From assembly GCA_964597045.1 (NCBI GenBank), contig CAZQWE010000003.1, forward strand, positions 124,001 through 188,000: 64,000 bases of DNA, in the 5' to 3' direction. Positions 36,770 through 45,268 of this stretch are shown in pieces. The stretch comes from UBA9655 sp964597045 (GTDB lineage: Bacteria; Pseudomonadota; Alphaproteobacteria; UBA9655). The notes under the pieces are model-generated. The model was not told the DNA's origin and made no database searches. It saw only the letters and a list, made by a program, of their open reading frames with translations. Position numbers and translations under genes: made by a program. Every line of letters begins with the position of its first letter. Position 1 is the first letter of the stretch.

Positions 36770-37603
36770 TTATGATAAGATCCAGGTAATGACCTTTGGT
36801 AACTTTTTAATATAGTCTTGGACTGGATCTAAATGGCCAAGTTGGTGCTCAAGCATCCTTCTCCAATCTTGGATCAATTCTTGTTCTTGTGCATTTGTTA
36901 TTGAAGAATCTTCAGTTATTGCGGGTAGTTTTCGATAGGAAAATTTTCTCTCCACAATATCCTTGAGGACAGTTCTTTCCACACTGAACTCCCCCTTTCG
37001 TTCAAAAAGGTTAATAACATCATATAAGTCCCGTGGCCGTGCTCTTTCGAATAACGCTCGAATCTTTTCAGCAAATATCTCTTCATAGGAATAGGCCTGT
37101 GTGTGATAGGAAAAGTCCTGCTGATCTTCGTAAGGGTGGAAAATCATCGATTTAACAGACGGTTTTGCGAGGAACTCATTCTTTGTCAGATCCAGTTTAA
37201 TTCGTGTAAAAGAACCCCGTTGATCTAAAGGTCCAACATACCCCAGTTTTCCTCTCAATGTCTTTTCGTTTGAATCCGGAAAGATGTCCAGAATAATCTC
37301 AGGAATTTCAATACCTGTGTTCTCATACAACCAATTCCTAACGTCTGTTAACTGCGATCGAATAAAGTTCGGATCTGTTATAGATTCTTTCTTGAGTGTG
37401 AAGTCTAGGTCTTCGCTAAAGCGATAGTTCCCAAAGTAACATTTTTTCAAACAGGTACCCCCTTTGAAAACCCAGGATGAAGCCAAAACAGGATGATTTG
37501 AAATTCCCGCTAAAATCCAACCCAAGATGTAGTCCTTTTCAATAATGATCGGATTGACATTGTGGGCAGAAGCTTTTTGGAGGACTTCATCTTTAGATAT
37601 CAT
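36770..37603 (-). CDS. AbiEii/AbiGii-family nucleotidyltransferase toxin
   Basis: A 277-residue member of the AbiEii toxin family (MenA-type nucleotidyltransferases), partner of an AbiEi antitoxin in type IV toxin-antitoxin systems with phage abortive-infection activity. The nucleotidyltransferase motifs are clear: FKGGTCLKKCYFGNYRFSEDLDFTL, where GGT and SEDLD supply nucleotide and metal binding, and the later AEKIRALFERARPRDLYDV block with the catalytic Lys and Arg/Asp residues. The ATG overlaps the AbiEi stop by 4 nt. There are 95 nt to addB. Confidence 0.88.
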   Translation of the reverse strand: MISKDEVLQKASAHNVNPIIIEKDYILGWILAGISNHPVLASSWVFKGGTCLKKCYFGNYRFSEDLDFTLKKESITDPNFIRSQLTDVRNWLYENTGIEIPEIILDIFPDSNEKTLRGKLGYVGPLDQRGSFTRIKLDLTKNEFLAKPSVKSMIFHPYEDQQDFSYHTQAYSYEEIFAEKIRALFERARPRDLYDVINLFERKGEFSVERTVLKDIVERKFSYRKLPAITEDSSITNAQEQELIQDWRRMLEHQLGHLDPVQDYIKKLPKVITWILS

Positions 37604-38409
37604 TCCCTTTTATCCTTCCATTCTCTAGGTATCCATAGTTGCCATTTGGTAACGAGACTTGAACAATCTTGAGTAGGAACTAACTTCACTTTTCCCGGCG
37701 ATAAGTTTGCGAGAAGTTTAGTGTTTAAATCTGAGGATAGAAGACCCTTTCTCTCCAACAAATACCCAAGTCTTTTAATTACAGCTTTATTCTTTATAGC
37801 TAAAGCATAATCGACAAGGAGAGGAATGTTTTTATGATCAGATCTCAGGTATTCAGTCAAGATCTCGTTAAGAACCGAACTTCCCCCAAATTGTTGAGGG
37901 GCCTCCAGTAGATCAATTATTGTTCGAGATGGATCACTCATTTTAATTTTAACATTATTCCTCCACTCTGTTTTGAGTCCAAAGAAGTCCTCTTTCGGAA
38001 TTTTGCGAACAATGAAAGTATGTCCTAAATATGTTTGAGTTGACTTTTTTTGAGGGCAGGTTGTGTAAACAAAAGTATGAATGAAAATTTGATCTGTATA
38101 ATCCCAGAAGGAAATTGCATCCCATCCTCCTATATAACAGGGATCGAAAAGAGAGTTTGCAAGAATCCATGGGTCTTCCACAATTTGATCAGGTATAGTC
38201 ACCGTTGGAGAAGCAGCAATGTAAAGTCCTTTCTTGATGCGATAGAGCCACCCTGATCTTGCGAGACGATTCAGTATTTTTTTGGCTGAATCATATGGAA
38301 CATTAAGGAGAAGTGCGGCTTCTTTAATTGTAAAGGGTTTTGCTCCATTCCCAGCAAGTTTGGAGAAGTAACGCCTATATTTTGAATCAAATCCTTTAAG
38401 CTCTGTCAT
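37600..38409 (-). CDS. AbiEi-family antitoxin
   Basis: A 269-residue antitoxin-type protein with an N-terminal winged helix (FTIKEAALLLNVPYDSAKKILNRLARSGWLYRIKKGLYI) and a C-terminal antitoxin domain of the AbiEi kind (DPWILANSLFDPCYIGGWDAISFW). In type IV systems this protein represses its own operon and counters the toxin. It is the first gene of the pair, and AT-rich sequence upstream probably holds the promoter and operators; I could not define them. The following toxin gene starts at ATGA overlap. Confidence 0.85.
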   Translation of the reverse strand: MTELKGFDSKYRRYFSKLAGNGAKPFTIKEAALLLNVPYDSAKKILNRLARSGWLYRIKKGLYIAASPTVTIPDQIVEDPWILANSLFDPCYIGGWDAISFWDYTDQIFIHTFVYTTCPQKKSTQTYLGHTFIVRKIPKEDFFGLKTEWRNNVKIKMSDPSRTIIDLLEAPQQFGGSSVLNEILTEYLRSDHKNIPLLVDYALAIKNKAVIKRLGYLLERKGLLSSDLNTKLLANLSPGKVKLVPTQDCSSLVTKWQLWIPREWKDKRE

Positions 38410-38684
38410 AGTATATTTAAACTACTATAAAAATAACATATATGCAATGATTAGAAGTTCTAATATACTTTTTTAACAAGAATGATAGTGACTAATAGGT
38501 GTTCTCAATCTTTCTAATATTGGCTGTTTTCTGCCCTTGAAGGATTTACAGATTTGGGCATGGGGTATTCTTGTATATAGATATGTTTCTTCTCCTGCGC
38601 TTTTCTTTCTGCTTCCTGTGGAAAAAAAAGATGACAATACTAAACAGCATTGTTATAAGAGGCCTGAATCAAATAGGATTTAGC

Positions 38685-39860
38685 ATGAATAAACTACTTT
38701 TTATTTTTGGTACTAGACCTGAAGCCATTAAATTAGCTCCTCTTATTAATATTTTAAAGAAAGAAACTTCATTTAAGGTCTCAGTTTGTGTGACAGCCCA
38801 ACATCGTCAAATGTTAGATCAAGTACTGGAATTATTTAAGATTACACCGGACATCGATCTTAACCTGATGAAACCCAATCAAGATTTAACAGGTGTGACC
38901 TGTGAAGTCTTAACCGCAATACAAAAGGTTTACGCAGAAGTAAAACCAGATATGGTGATTGTGCAAGGGGATACAACCACTACATTTGCGGCAGCACTCG
39001 GTGCTTTTTATAACAAAATTCCTGTGGCTCATGTGGAAGCGGGACTGAGAACCTGGAACATGCAAGCTCCGTGGCCTGAAGAGATGAACCGTGTTTTCAC
39101 AAGTAAGATTACAGACTTGCATTTTGCTCCAACGGAAGTGTCGAAAAATAACTTGCTCAAAGATGGGATAGGTCCGGATTCAATTTTTGTTACAGGTAAT
39201 ACGGTCATTGATGCTCTGTTTGAGACCTGTGAAATTCTTAAGCAGAATGTGACTCAGCAGCAAGCATTTGAGAAGCAGTTTTCCTTCCTTGACCCCCAGA
39301 AGAAATTAATACTTATGACAGGTCATAGAAGAGAGAACTTTGGTCAGGGTTTTATTAATATCTGTGAAAGTGTAAGAGAACTTGCCGAAAGGGAAGATAT
39401 TCAGATTGTGTACCCTGTCCACTTGAATCCCAATGTTCAAGATCCTGTCAAACGGATTTTAGGAAATCATCCCCGTATTTCCCTTATTGAACCCCTTGAT
39501 TACTTCCCCTTTGTTTACTTAATGCAAAGATCTTATCTCATTTTAACAGATTCAGGTGGAGTTCAAGAAGAAGCGCCATCCTTAGGAAAGCCAGTTCTTG
39601 TGATGCGCGATGTCACAGAAAGACCAGAGGCAGTTGATGTGGGTACTGTGCTGCTTGTCGGAACAAATAAGGAAAAAATCATAAGGAATGTAAATCATCT
39701 TCTTGATGACACTGAAGCCTATGAATCCTTTACAAGAATCCACAACCCTTATGGAGACGGTCTTGCATCAAAGAGAATAATGAATATATTGCTTGATCAT
39801 TATGGACTTGAATCTGAGGATCTGAAAGTTTTTTCACCCCCTCAGAAAATTGCCGTTTAA
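38685..39860 (+). CDS. wecB: UDP-N-acetylglucosamine 2-epimerase (non-hydrolysing)
   Basis: Converts UDP-GlcNAc to UDP-ManNAc in the cytoplasm. The N-terminal FIFGTRPEAIKLAPLI, VQGDTTTTFAAALGAFY, VEAGLRTW, MTGHRRENFG and LTDSGGVQEEAPSLGKPVLVMR are diagnostic. The ATG at 38685 (391 residues) is chosen over an upstream in-frame ATG at 38571: AGGA lies 6 nt before it, and the extra 38 residues do not belong to the family. It is the first gene of the polysaccharide operon. The 276 nt before it contain no other gene that I can see. Confidence 0.95.
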   Translation: MNKLLFIFGTRPEAIKLAPLINILKKETSFKVSVCVTAQHRQMLDQVLELFKITPDIDLNLMKPNQDLTGVTCEVLTAIQKVYAEVKPDMVIVQGDTTTTFAAALGAFYNKIPVAHVEAGLRTWNMQAPWPEEMNRVFTSKITDLHFAPTEVSKNNLLKDGIGPDSIFVTGNTVIDALFETCEILKQNVTQQQAFEKQFSFLDPQKKLILMTGHRRENFGQGFINICESVRELAEREDIQIVYPVHLNPNVQDPVKRILGNHPRISLIEPLDYFPFVYLMQRSYLILTDSGGVQEEAPSLGKPVLVMRDVTERPEAVDVGTVLLVGTNKEKIIRNVNHLLDDTEAYESFTRIHNPYGDGLASKRIMNILLDHYGLESEDLKVFSPPQKIAV

Positions 39861-39874
39861 GGTAGGAGTTACCC

Positions 39875-41125
39875 ATGTCATTTGAAAAAATTTGCGTATT
39901 AGGTCTTGGCTATATAGGTCTTCCCACCTCTGCTCTCTTTGCGTCTCACGGTGCGACCGTTTTAGGCGTCGATATTAATCCTCAGGTGATTGAAAGCTTA
40001 AATCAAGGAGAGGTTCATATTGTCGAGCCGGGTCTGGAAGAGCTTGTTAAAGACGTTGTAAAATCAGGCCGTCTTAAAGCTTATTTGAAGCCTCAAGAAG
40101 CGGATGCTTATGTTATTGCCGTCCCCACACCATTTAAGGGTGAGTATGAGCCAGATTTGTCTTATGTGTTTGCGGCAGCTAAGTCCATTGCTCCTTTGTT
40201 AAAGAAGGGGACTCTTGTGGTTCTCGAATCCACATCACCTGTCAGTACAACAGAGCAAATGACAGAGCTTTTAGCGAACGAAAGACCGGATCTTTCTTTT
40301 CCTCATAAAGATAAAGAGAATCCAGACGTCAGTATTGCCTATTGTCCTGAACGTATTTTGCCAGGCCATGCCTTACGTGAGTTAATTGAAAACGACCGAA
40401 TCATTGGTGGCCTTTCTCCTGCCTGTACGGCCAAAGCCATCAGTCTGTACAAGTTGTTTGTGAAAGGGGCTTGCATCCCAACAGAAGCCAGAACAGCTGA
40501 AATGTCAAAGCTTACGGAAAATGCGTTTCGTGATGTGAACATTGCTTTTGCAAATGAACTCAGCCTGTTGTGTGATAGCCTCAAGATTAATGTGTGGGAA
40601 CTCATTAACTTGGCCAATCATCATCCACGCGTTAATATTCTTCGGCCGGGACCGGGTGTCGGCGGGCACTGTATAGCTGTCGATCCGTGGTTTCTGGTTT
40701 GGTCTTGTCCAAATGAAGCGAAGATGATTCGAACAGCAAGGGAAGTGAACAATTACAAACCCCATCACGTGATTCAAAAAGTAGAGAAAGCCTCACAAGA
40801 TTTGAGTCATCCTCCCGTTGCGTGTTTTGGTCTTGCGTTTAAGCCAAATATTGATGACTTAAGGGAAAGCCCCTCTGTGGAGATCGTTGAACATCTCGCC
40901 AAAAAGAATGATAAGCAAACATTTTATGTTGTAGAGCCTAATATTACAGATTTGCCGGCCTCTTTGAAAAAGCTGCCTAACCTTAAGCTCGTGGAGAGTG
41001 AGGAAGCGTTAAAAAGCTCAAAGATTGCTTTGATGCTCGTTAATCACACTGAATTTTACAACATTCCTGGGTCCCATGTCGCGAGCCATCACGTGATTGA
41101 TTTACAAGGAGTTTGGACATTATGA
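39875..41125 (+). CDS. wecC: UDP-N-acetyl-D-mannosamine dehydrogenase
   Basis: Oxidises UDP-ManNAc to UDP-ManNAcA with two NAD. At 416 residues it is normal. The NAD-binding motif VLGLGYIGLPTSALFASHG is N-terminal, the catalytic Cys lies in GVGGHCIAVDPWFL (about residue 265), and the C-terminal UDP-binding domain has GLAFKPNIDDLRESPSVEIV. GGTAGGAG is the ribosome site. It follows wecB by 14 nt and its TGA overlaps the next ATG (ATGA). Confidence 0.95.
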   Translation: MSFEKICVLGLGYIGLPTSALFASHGATVLGVDINPQVIESLNQGEVHIVEPGLEELVKDVVKSGRLKAYLKPQEADAYVIAVPTPFKGEYEPDLSYVFAAAKSIAPLLKKGTLVVLESTSPVSTTEQMTELLANERPDLSFPHKDKENPDVSIAYCPERILPGHALRELIENDRIIGGLSPACTAKAISLYKLFVKGACIPTEARTAEMSKLTENAFRDVNIAFANELSLLCDSLKINVWELINLANHHPRVNILRPGPGVGGHCIAVDPWFLVWSCPNEAKMIRTAREVNNYKPHHVIQKVEKASQDLSHPPVACFGLAFKPNIDDLRESPSVEIVEHLAKKNDKQTFYVVEPNITDLPASLKKLPNLKLVESEEALKSSKIALMLVNHTEFYNIPGSHVASHHVIDLQGVWTL

Positions 41126-43245
41126 AGCAAGTTCTTATTCGTTCAGGTGAGGTAAATGTAGCTGATGTTCCAGCTCCTTGCGTTGATCCCAAGACGATTT
41201 TAGTTCAGGTGCTCACCTCTTGTGTCAGTGTGGGAACAGAAATGGCAAGTGTCAAAATGTCAGGACTTCCCCTTTATAGGCGGGCTTTAAAGCAACCTGA
41301 AAACGTGAAGAAAGTTCTCGCAATAGTGAAAGAGCAAGGATTAAAGCGAACCGTCCAACGCGTTCGTGGTCAGCTCAATGCGGGCTCCCCAACGGGTTAT
41401 TCGGCAGCGGGAGTTGTCTTGGAAGTCGGCGCTCAAGTAGAAGGATTCTCACCGGGAGATCTTGTGGCTTGTGCAGGTGCGGGAATTGCTAATCATGCTG
41501 AAGTCATTAATGTTCCCGTTAATTTGGCTGTCAAAATACCAGAAGGACTGGATGTAGAAAATGCTTCAACAGTAACCTTAGGAGCCATTGCTCTTCAAGG
41601 TGTGCGTCGTTTTAACCCCACCCTTGGTGAAACCGTTGTTGTTATCGGTCTTGGTATTTTAGGCCAGATTGTTGCTCAACTTCTTCAAGCGAATGGTTGC
41701 CGTGTGATTGGGGTTGATATTCATCAGGACCGTATTCGAAAGGCCTTGGATAAGGGGATGGATATTGGACTGGATGCCACGAATTATGTGGACCGTGTTC
41801 ATGCCTTAACAGATGGCTTTGGAGCGGATGGCGTCATTATTACAGCAGCTTCCTCTTCCGATGAAATTATTCATCAATCCATGAACGCCTGTCGGAAAAA
41901 AGGACGTGTGGTTCTTGTGGGCGATGTGGGGCTTAATCTCAGAAGGGAAGATTTTTACAAGAAGGAAATTGATTTTCTGATTTCGTGTTCTTACGGACCG
42001 GGTCGGTATGATGTGACCTATGAAGAAGGTGGACAGGATTATCCTCTTCCTTACGTAAGGTGGACTGAAAATCGAAATATGGAAACTTACTTGAGACTTC
42101 TGGCAACAGGCCGCGTTTCTCTGGAGGGTTTTTATGATAAACCCTATCCCATTGAAAAAGCATCAGAGGCGTATAAAGCTCTTCAAAAAGGAGCCGATAG
42201 TCCCCTTGCCGTATTATTAAAGTATCCGGACGCGAAAAAAACACCAGTCAGAAAAATTAATATCATTCAACAACCAATTGATTTAAAAGGAAAAATTGGC
42301 GTTGGAATTGCTGGTGGAGGAGGATTTGCCCAAGGGGTGCATCTTCCTAACCTCTGTAAGATGAAAAATGTCTTTTCGTTACAAGGGATTATGAGTCGCA
42401 CCGGTTCAAATGCAAAAGCTATTGCGAGTCAATATGAAGCGCCCTATGCCACAACGGATTATAACGAGCTTCTTAAGGATCCCAATGTGAACCTCGTTAT
42501 TATTTCAACGCGCCATGATCTACATGCGTCGATGACACTTGCCGCACTTGAAGCGGGTAAGAATGTATTTGTTGAAAAGCCTCTCGCCTTAAATCAGAAA
42601 GAACTTGATCAAGTTGACAAGTTTTTTGCGAAGGCAAAGAAACCACCGCTTTTGATGGTTGGATTTAATCGACGTTTTTCCCCGGCCATTAAACGAGCTA
42701 AAGAAGTCATAGCTAAAAGGTCAACACCACTGATTGTTGATTATCGGATGAATGCAGGCTTTATTCCCTTGGATCATTGGGTGCACGGTGCTGAAGGTGG
42801 CGGTCGGAATATCGGTGAAGGGTGCCATATTTACGATCTTTTTAATGCCTTGACAGAAAGTCAGGTGGAAGAAGTGAACGTCGCATGCATTAAACCATCG
42901 GGTAAACAATGGGCAAAGAATGACAATTTCGTTGCGACTTTCCGGTATAAGGATGGGTCTGTTTGTACGTTGACGTATACAGCTTTGGGTAGCAAATCTT
43001 ATCCAAAAGAACGTATGGATATATTTTCAGACGGCCTTGTTATTTCAATGGATGACTATAAGACTCTTGAAATATCAGGAAGTTCCCAAAAAGGATGGTC
43101 CTCAACAACGCCTCAGAAGGGTCATGTTGAAGAATTGGAAGCTCTCGGAAACTGTTTACTTCACGGGGGAGAATGGCCAATTTCTTATGAGGATCAGCGT
43201 CAAACAACGTGGATGAGCTTTCAAGTTGAAGAAAAGCTTTATTAA
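41122..43245 (+). CDS. Fused zinc-alcohol-dehydrogenase-like and Gfo/Idh/MocA oxidoreductase
   Basis: A 707-residue two-domain protein. The N-terminal half is MDR (alcohol dehydrogenase-like) with the nucleotide motif VVIGLGILGQIVAQLLQANG (about residue 175). The C-terminal half is a Gfo/Idh/MocA dehydrogenase with VGIAGGGGFAQGVHLPNL and NVFVEKPLAL (the conserved EKP). Such fusions occur in surface-polysaccharide clusters together with heparinase-like genes; the reaction is not known. The ATG at 41122 (ATGA overlap with wecC, AAGGAG 10 nt upstream) is preferred to a TTG at 41113. It is a paralogue of the gene at 49772. Confidence 0.88.
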   Translation: MKQVLIRSGEVNVADVPAPCVDPKTILVQVLTSCVSVGTEMASVKMSGLPLYRRALKQPENVKKVLAIVKEQGLKRTVQRVRGQLNAGSPTGYSAAGVVLEVGAQVEGFSPGDLVACAGAGIANHAEVINVPVNLAVKIPEGLDVENASTVTLGAIALQGVRRFNPTLGETVVVIGLGILGQIVAQLLQANGCRVIGVDIHQDRIRKALDKGMDIGLDATNYVDRVHALTDGFGADGVIITAASSSDEIIHQSMNACRKKGRVVLVGDVGLNLRREDFYKKEIDFLISCSYGPGRYDVTYEEGGQDYPLPYVRWTENRNMETYLRLLATGRVSLEGFYDKPYPIEKASEAYKALQKGADSPLAVLLKYPDAKKTPVRKINIIQQPIDLKGKIGVGIAGGGGFAQGVHLPNLCKMKNVFSLQGIMSRTGSNAKAIASQYEAPYATTDYNELLKDPNVNLVIISTRHDLHASMTLAALEAGKNVFVEKPLALNQKELDQVDKFFAKAKKPPLLMVGFNRRFSPAIKRAKEVIAKRSTPLIVDYRMNAGFIPLDHWVHGAEGGGRNIGEGCHIYDLFNALTESQVEEVNVACIKPSGKQWAKNDNFVATFRYKDGSVCTLTYTALGSKSYPKERMDIFSDGLVISMDDYKTLEISGSSQKGWSSTTPQKGHVEELEALGNCLLHGGEWPISYEDQRQTTWMSFQVEEKLY

Positions 43246-43261
43246 TTAATGGAGTAAAAAC

Positions 43262-45268
43262 ATGTGCGGAATTGCAGGTATCGTCTCTCTTGAGAAGGGA
43301 ACACCCGTAAAGGAATCCGTCTTGACAAAGATGAGAGATACCATGATTCACCGTGGTCCTGATGGAGCGGGTAATTGGATATCTTCAGATAAAAGAGTTG
43401 GGCTTGCTCATCGTCGCCTTTCGATTATTGATTTGAATGCGGTGGCTTCCCAGCCGATGTGCAATGAAGATGGCAAGGTGTGGATTACTTATAATGGGGA
43501 GGTCTATAACCATGCTTCCCTTCGCAAAGAGTTACTCAAAAAAGGTCATACATTTAAAACAGATCATTCTGACACAGAAGTGCTTGTTCATGGGTATGAG
43601 GAGTGGGGCATTGAAGGTCTCCTCAAGCGCATTGAAGGAGATTACGGTTTTGGGATTTGGGATGAGACAAAACAGAAGCTCTTTCTTGTCAGAGATAGAA
43701 TTGGTGTAAAGCCTCTCTACTTTTCTCTTCAGAATGGTGTCTTTTTATTTGCGTCAGAAATTAAGGCAATCGTTGCCCATCCAAAAGTGTCTAGGGATGT
43801 GGATCCTGTGGCTATGTACCATTATCTTTCATTTCTCACAACTCCCGCTCCTTTTACGATGTTTAAAGGGATCTTTAAGTTACCGGCGGGCCATTACCTT
43901 GAGATTGATCCTGAAGGGAACTTTAAGACCCATCAATATTGGGATGTAACAGAAAAGCCCCATGATGCGGCTATTCTCAAAATGCCGGAAGAAAAGCAGG
44001 AAGAGTATTACATTTCTCAGATTCAAACCTTGCTTAGAGAATCTGTTGATAAGCGCATGATGTCCGATGTGCCTTTTGGTGTGTTCTTATCCGGAGGAGT
44101 TGATTCATCCGTGAATGTTGCGCTTATGGCGGAACTTATGGACCGTCCCGTTGACACATTTACCGTGGGTTTTAAAGACTATCATCACTTAAATGAACTC
44201 GAATATGCAGATCAAGTGGCGAAAGAATTTAAGACAAATCATCATCAAATCCTCATTGATGAGAAAGATATGAAGGGATACCTAGGGGATCTTGTTCATC
44301 ACCAGGATGAGCCTATTGCTGACTGGGTTTGTATTCCTCTTTATTTCGTCTCAAAGCTTGCAAAAGATAGCGGAACAACTGTGATTCAGGTGGGTGAGGG
44401 ATCGGACGAACAGTTCTGCGGTTATGCAAGTTATATGGGGTATTTGGATCTTTATAAGAAATATTGGACGCCCTACAGGAAACTCCCTCAAGTGCTCCAA
44501 AATGTCGGGTCTGGGTTGTTTAATGTCGCTGCAAATATGAATTATTCTTGGGATGTTTATGCCGATATTGTGAATCGTGCATCCCGTGATCGTGAGCATT
44601 TCTGGAGTGGTGCAACGGTGTTTTGGGACCGGATGAAGGATAAACTCGTTGCCTCTGGATCTGGCCTGCAAACAACCATTGATTCAACGATTATGGGCAG
44701 TGGAATTTTGCCGCAAAGTTATCTGCAAACGGATACCTTTAATATCATCAAGTCTTTTGGAGATTCTCTAAAGAAAAAAAGACCATCCCATGATATTCTG
44801 ACACGCATGATTTATAATGAATTTAAACTTCGCTTGCCGGAGCTTCTCCTCATGCGGGTGGATAAGGTCACCATGTCTAAGTCTTTGGAAGCCCGTGTTC
44901 CTTTCCTTGACCATAACCTGGTTGAATTTTCGATGAACATTCCCATGTCCCATAAGGTGAAGGGTAACCAAGCCAAGTATCTGCTCAAGAAAGCTGTAGA
45001 GGGTTTGATCCCCCATAATATTATTTATCGGAAAAAAATGGGATTTGGAGCGCCAATGAGTCAATGGCTCAGGGGTGAGTTTGGTGAACAAGTCTCATCC
45101 TCAATATTAGGGTCAGGGCTTCTTAAGCGTGGCTATTTTAATATGGACTACATTCGCAAGTTAACAACGGATCATTTAGAGGGTCGTAAGGACAATAGTC
45201 TTTATATTTGGACTTTATTTAATTTGACATCTTGGTATGATTACTGGATTGATCAAAAGAGTATTTAA
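43262..45268 (+). CDS. Asparagine synthase-like glutamine amidotransferase
   Basis: A class II (Ntn) glutaminase domain followed by an ATP-pyrophosphatase synthetase domain, 668 residues. The nucleophile is Cys2 in MCGIAGIV; RGPDG and NGEVYNH are the glutamine-site motifs; the P-loop is FLSGGVDSS (about residue 280). In polysaccharide loci such proteins commonly amidate uronic acids instead of making asparagine; the neighbouring WecC product (UDP-ManNAcA, or the polymer residue derived from it) is the likely substrate. It starts 17 nt after the oxidoreductase gene and shares one base with the following ATG. Confidence 0.85.
   Translation: MCGIAGIVSLEKGTPVKESVLTKMRDTMIHRGPDGAGNWISSDKRVGLAHRRLSIIDLNAVASQPMCNEDGKVWITYNGEVYNHASLRKELLKKGHTFKTDHSDTEVLVHGYEEWGIEGLLKRIEGDYGFGIWDETKQKLFLVRDRIGVKPLYFSLQNGVFLFASEIKAIVAHPKVSRDVDPVAMYHYLSFLTTPAPFTMFKGIFKLPAGHYLEIDPEGNFKTHQYWDVTEKPHDAAILKMPEEKQEEYYISQIQTLLRESVDKRMMSDVPFGVFLSGGVDSSVNVALMAELMDRPVDTFTVGFKDYHHLNELEYADQVAKEFKTNHHQILIDEKDMKGYLGDLVHHQDEPIADWVCIPLYFVSKLAKDSGTTVIQVGEGSDEQFCGYASYMGYLDLYKKYWTPYRKLPQVLQNVGSGLFNVAANMNYSWDVYADIVNRASRDREHFWSGATVFWDRMKDKLVASGSGLQTTIDSTIMGSGILPQSYLQTDTFNIIKSFGDSLKKKRPSHDILTRMIYNEFKLRLPELLLMRVDKVTMSKSLEARVPFLDHNLVEFSMNIPMSHKVKGNQAKYLLKKAVEGLIPHNIIYRKKMGFGAPMSQWLRGEFGEQVSSSILGSGLLKRGYFNMDYIRKLTTDHLEGRKDNSLYIWTLFNLTSWYDYWIDQKSI

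Noticed and set aside
38571..38684. Upstream ATG extending wecB by 38 residues
   Set aside because: The extension does not match the epimerase family, and the ATG at 38685 has a well-placed AGGA site.
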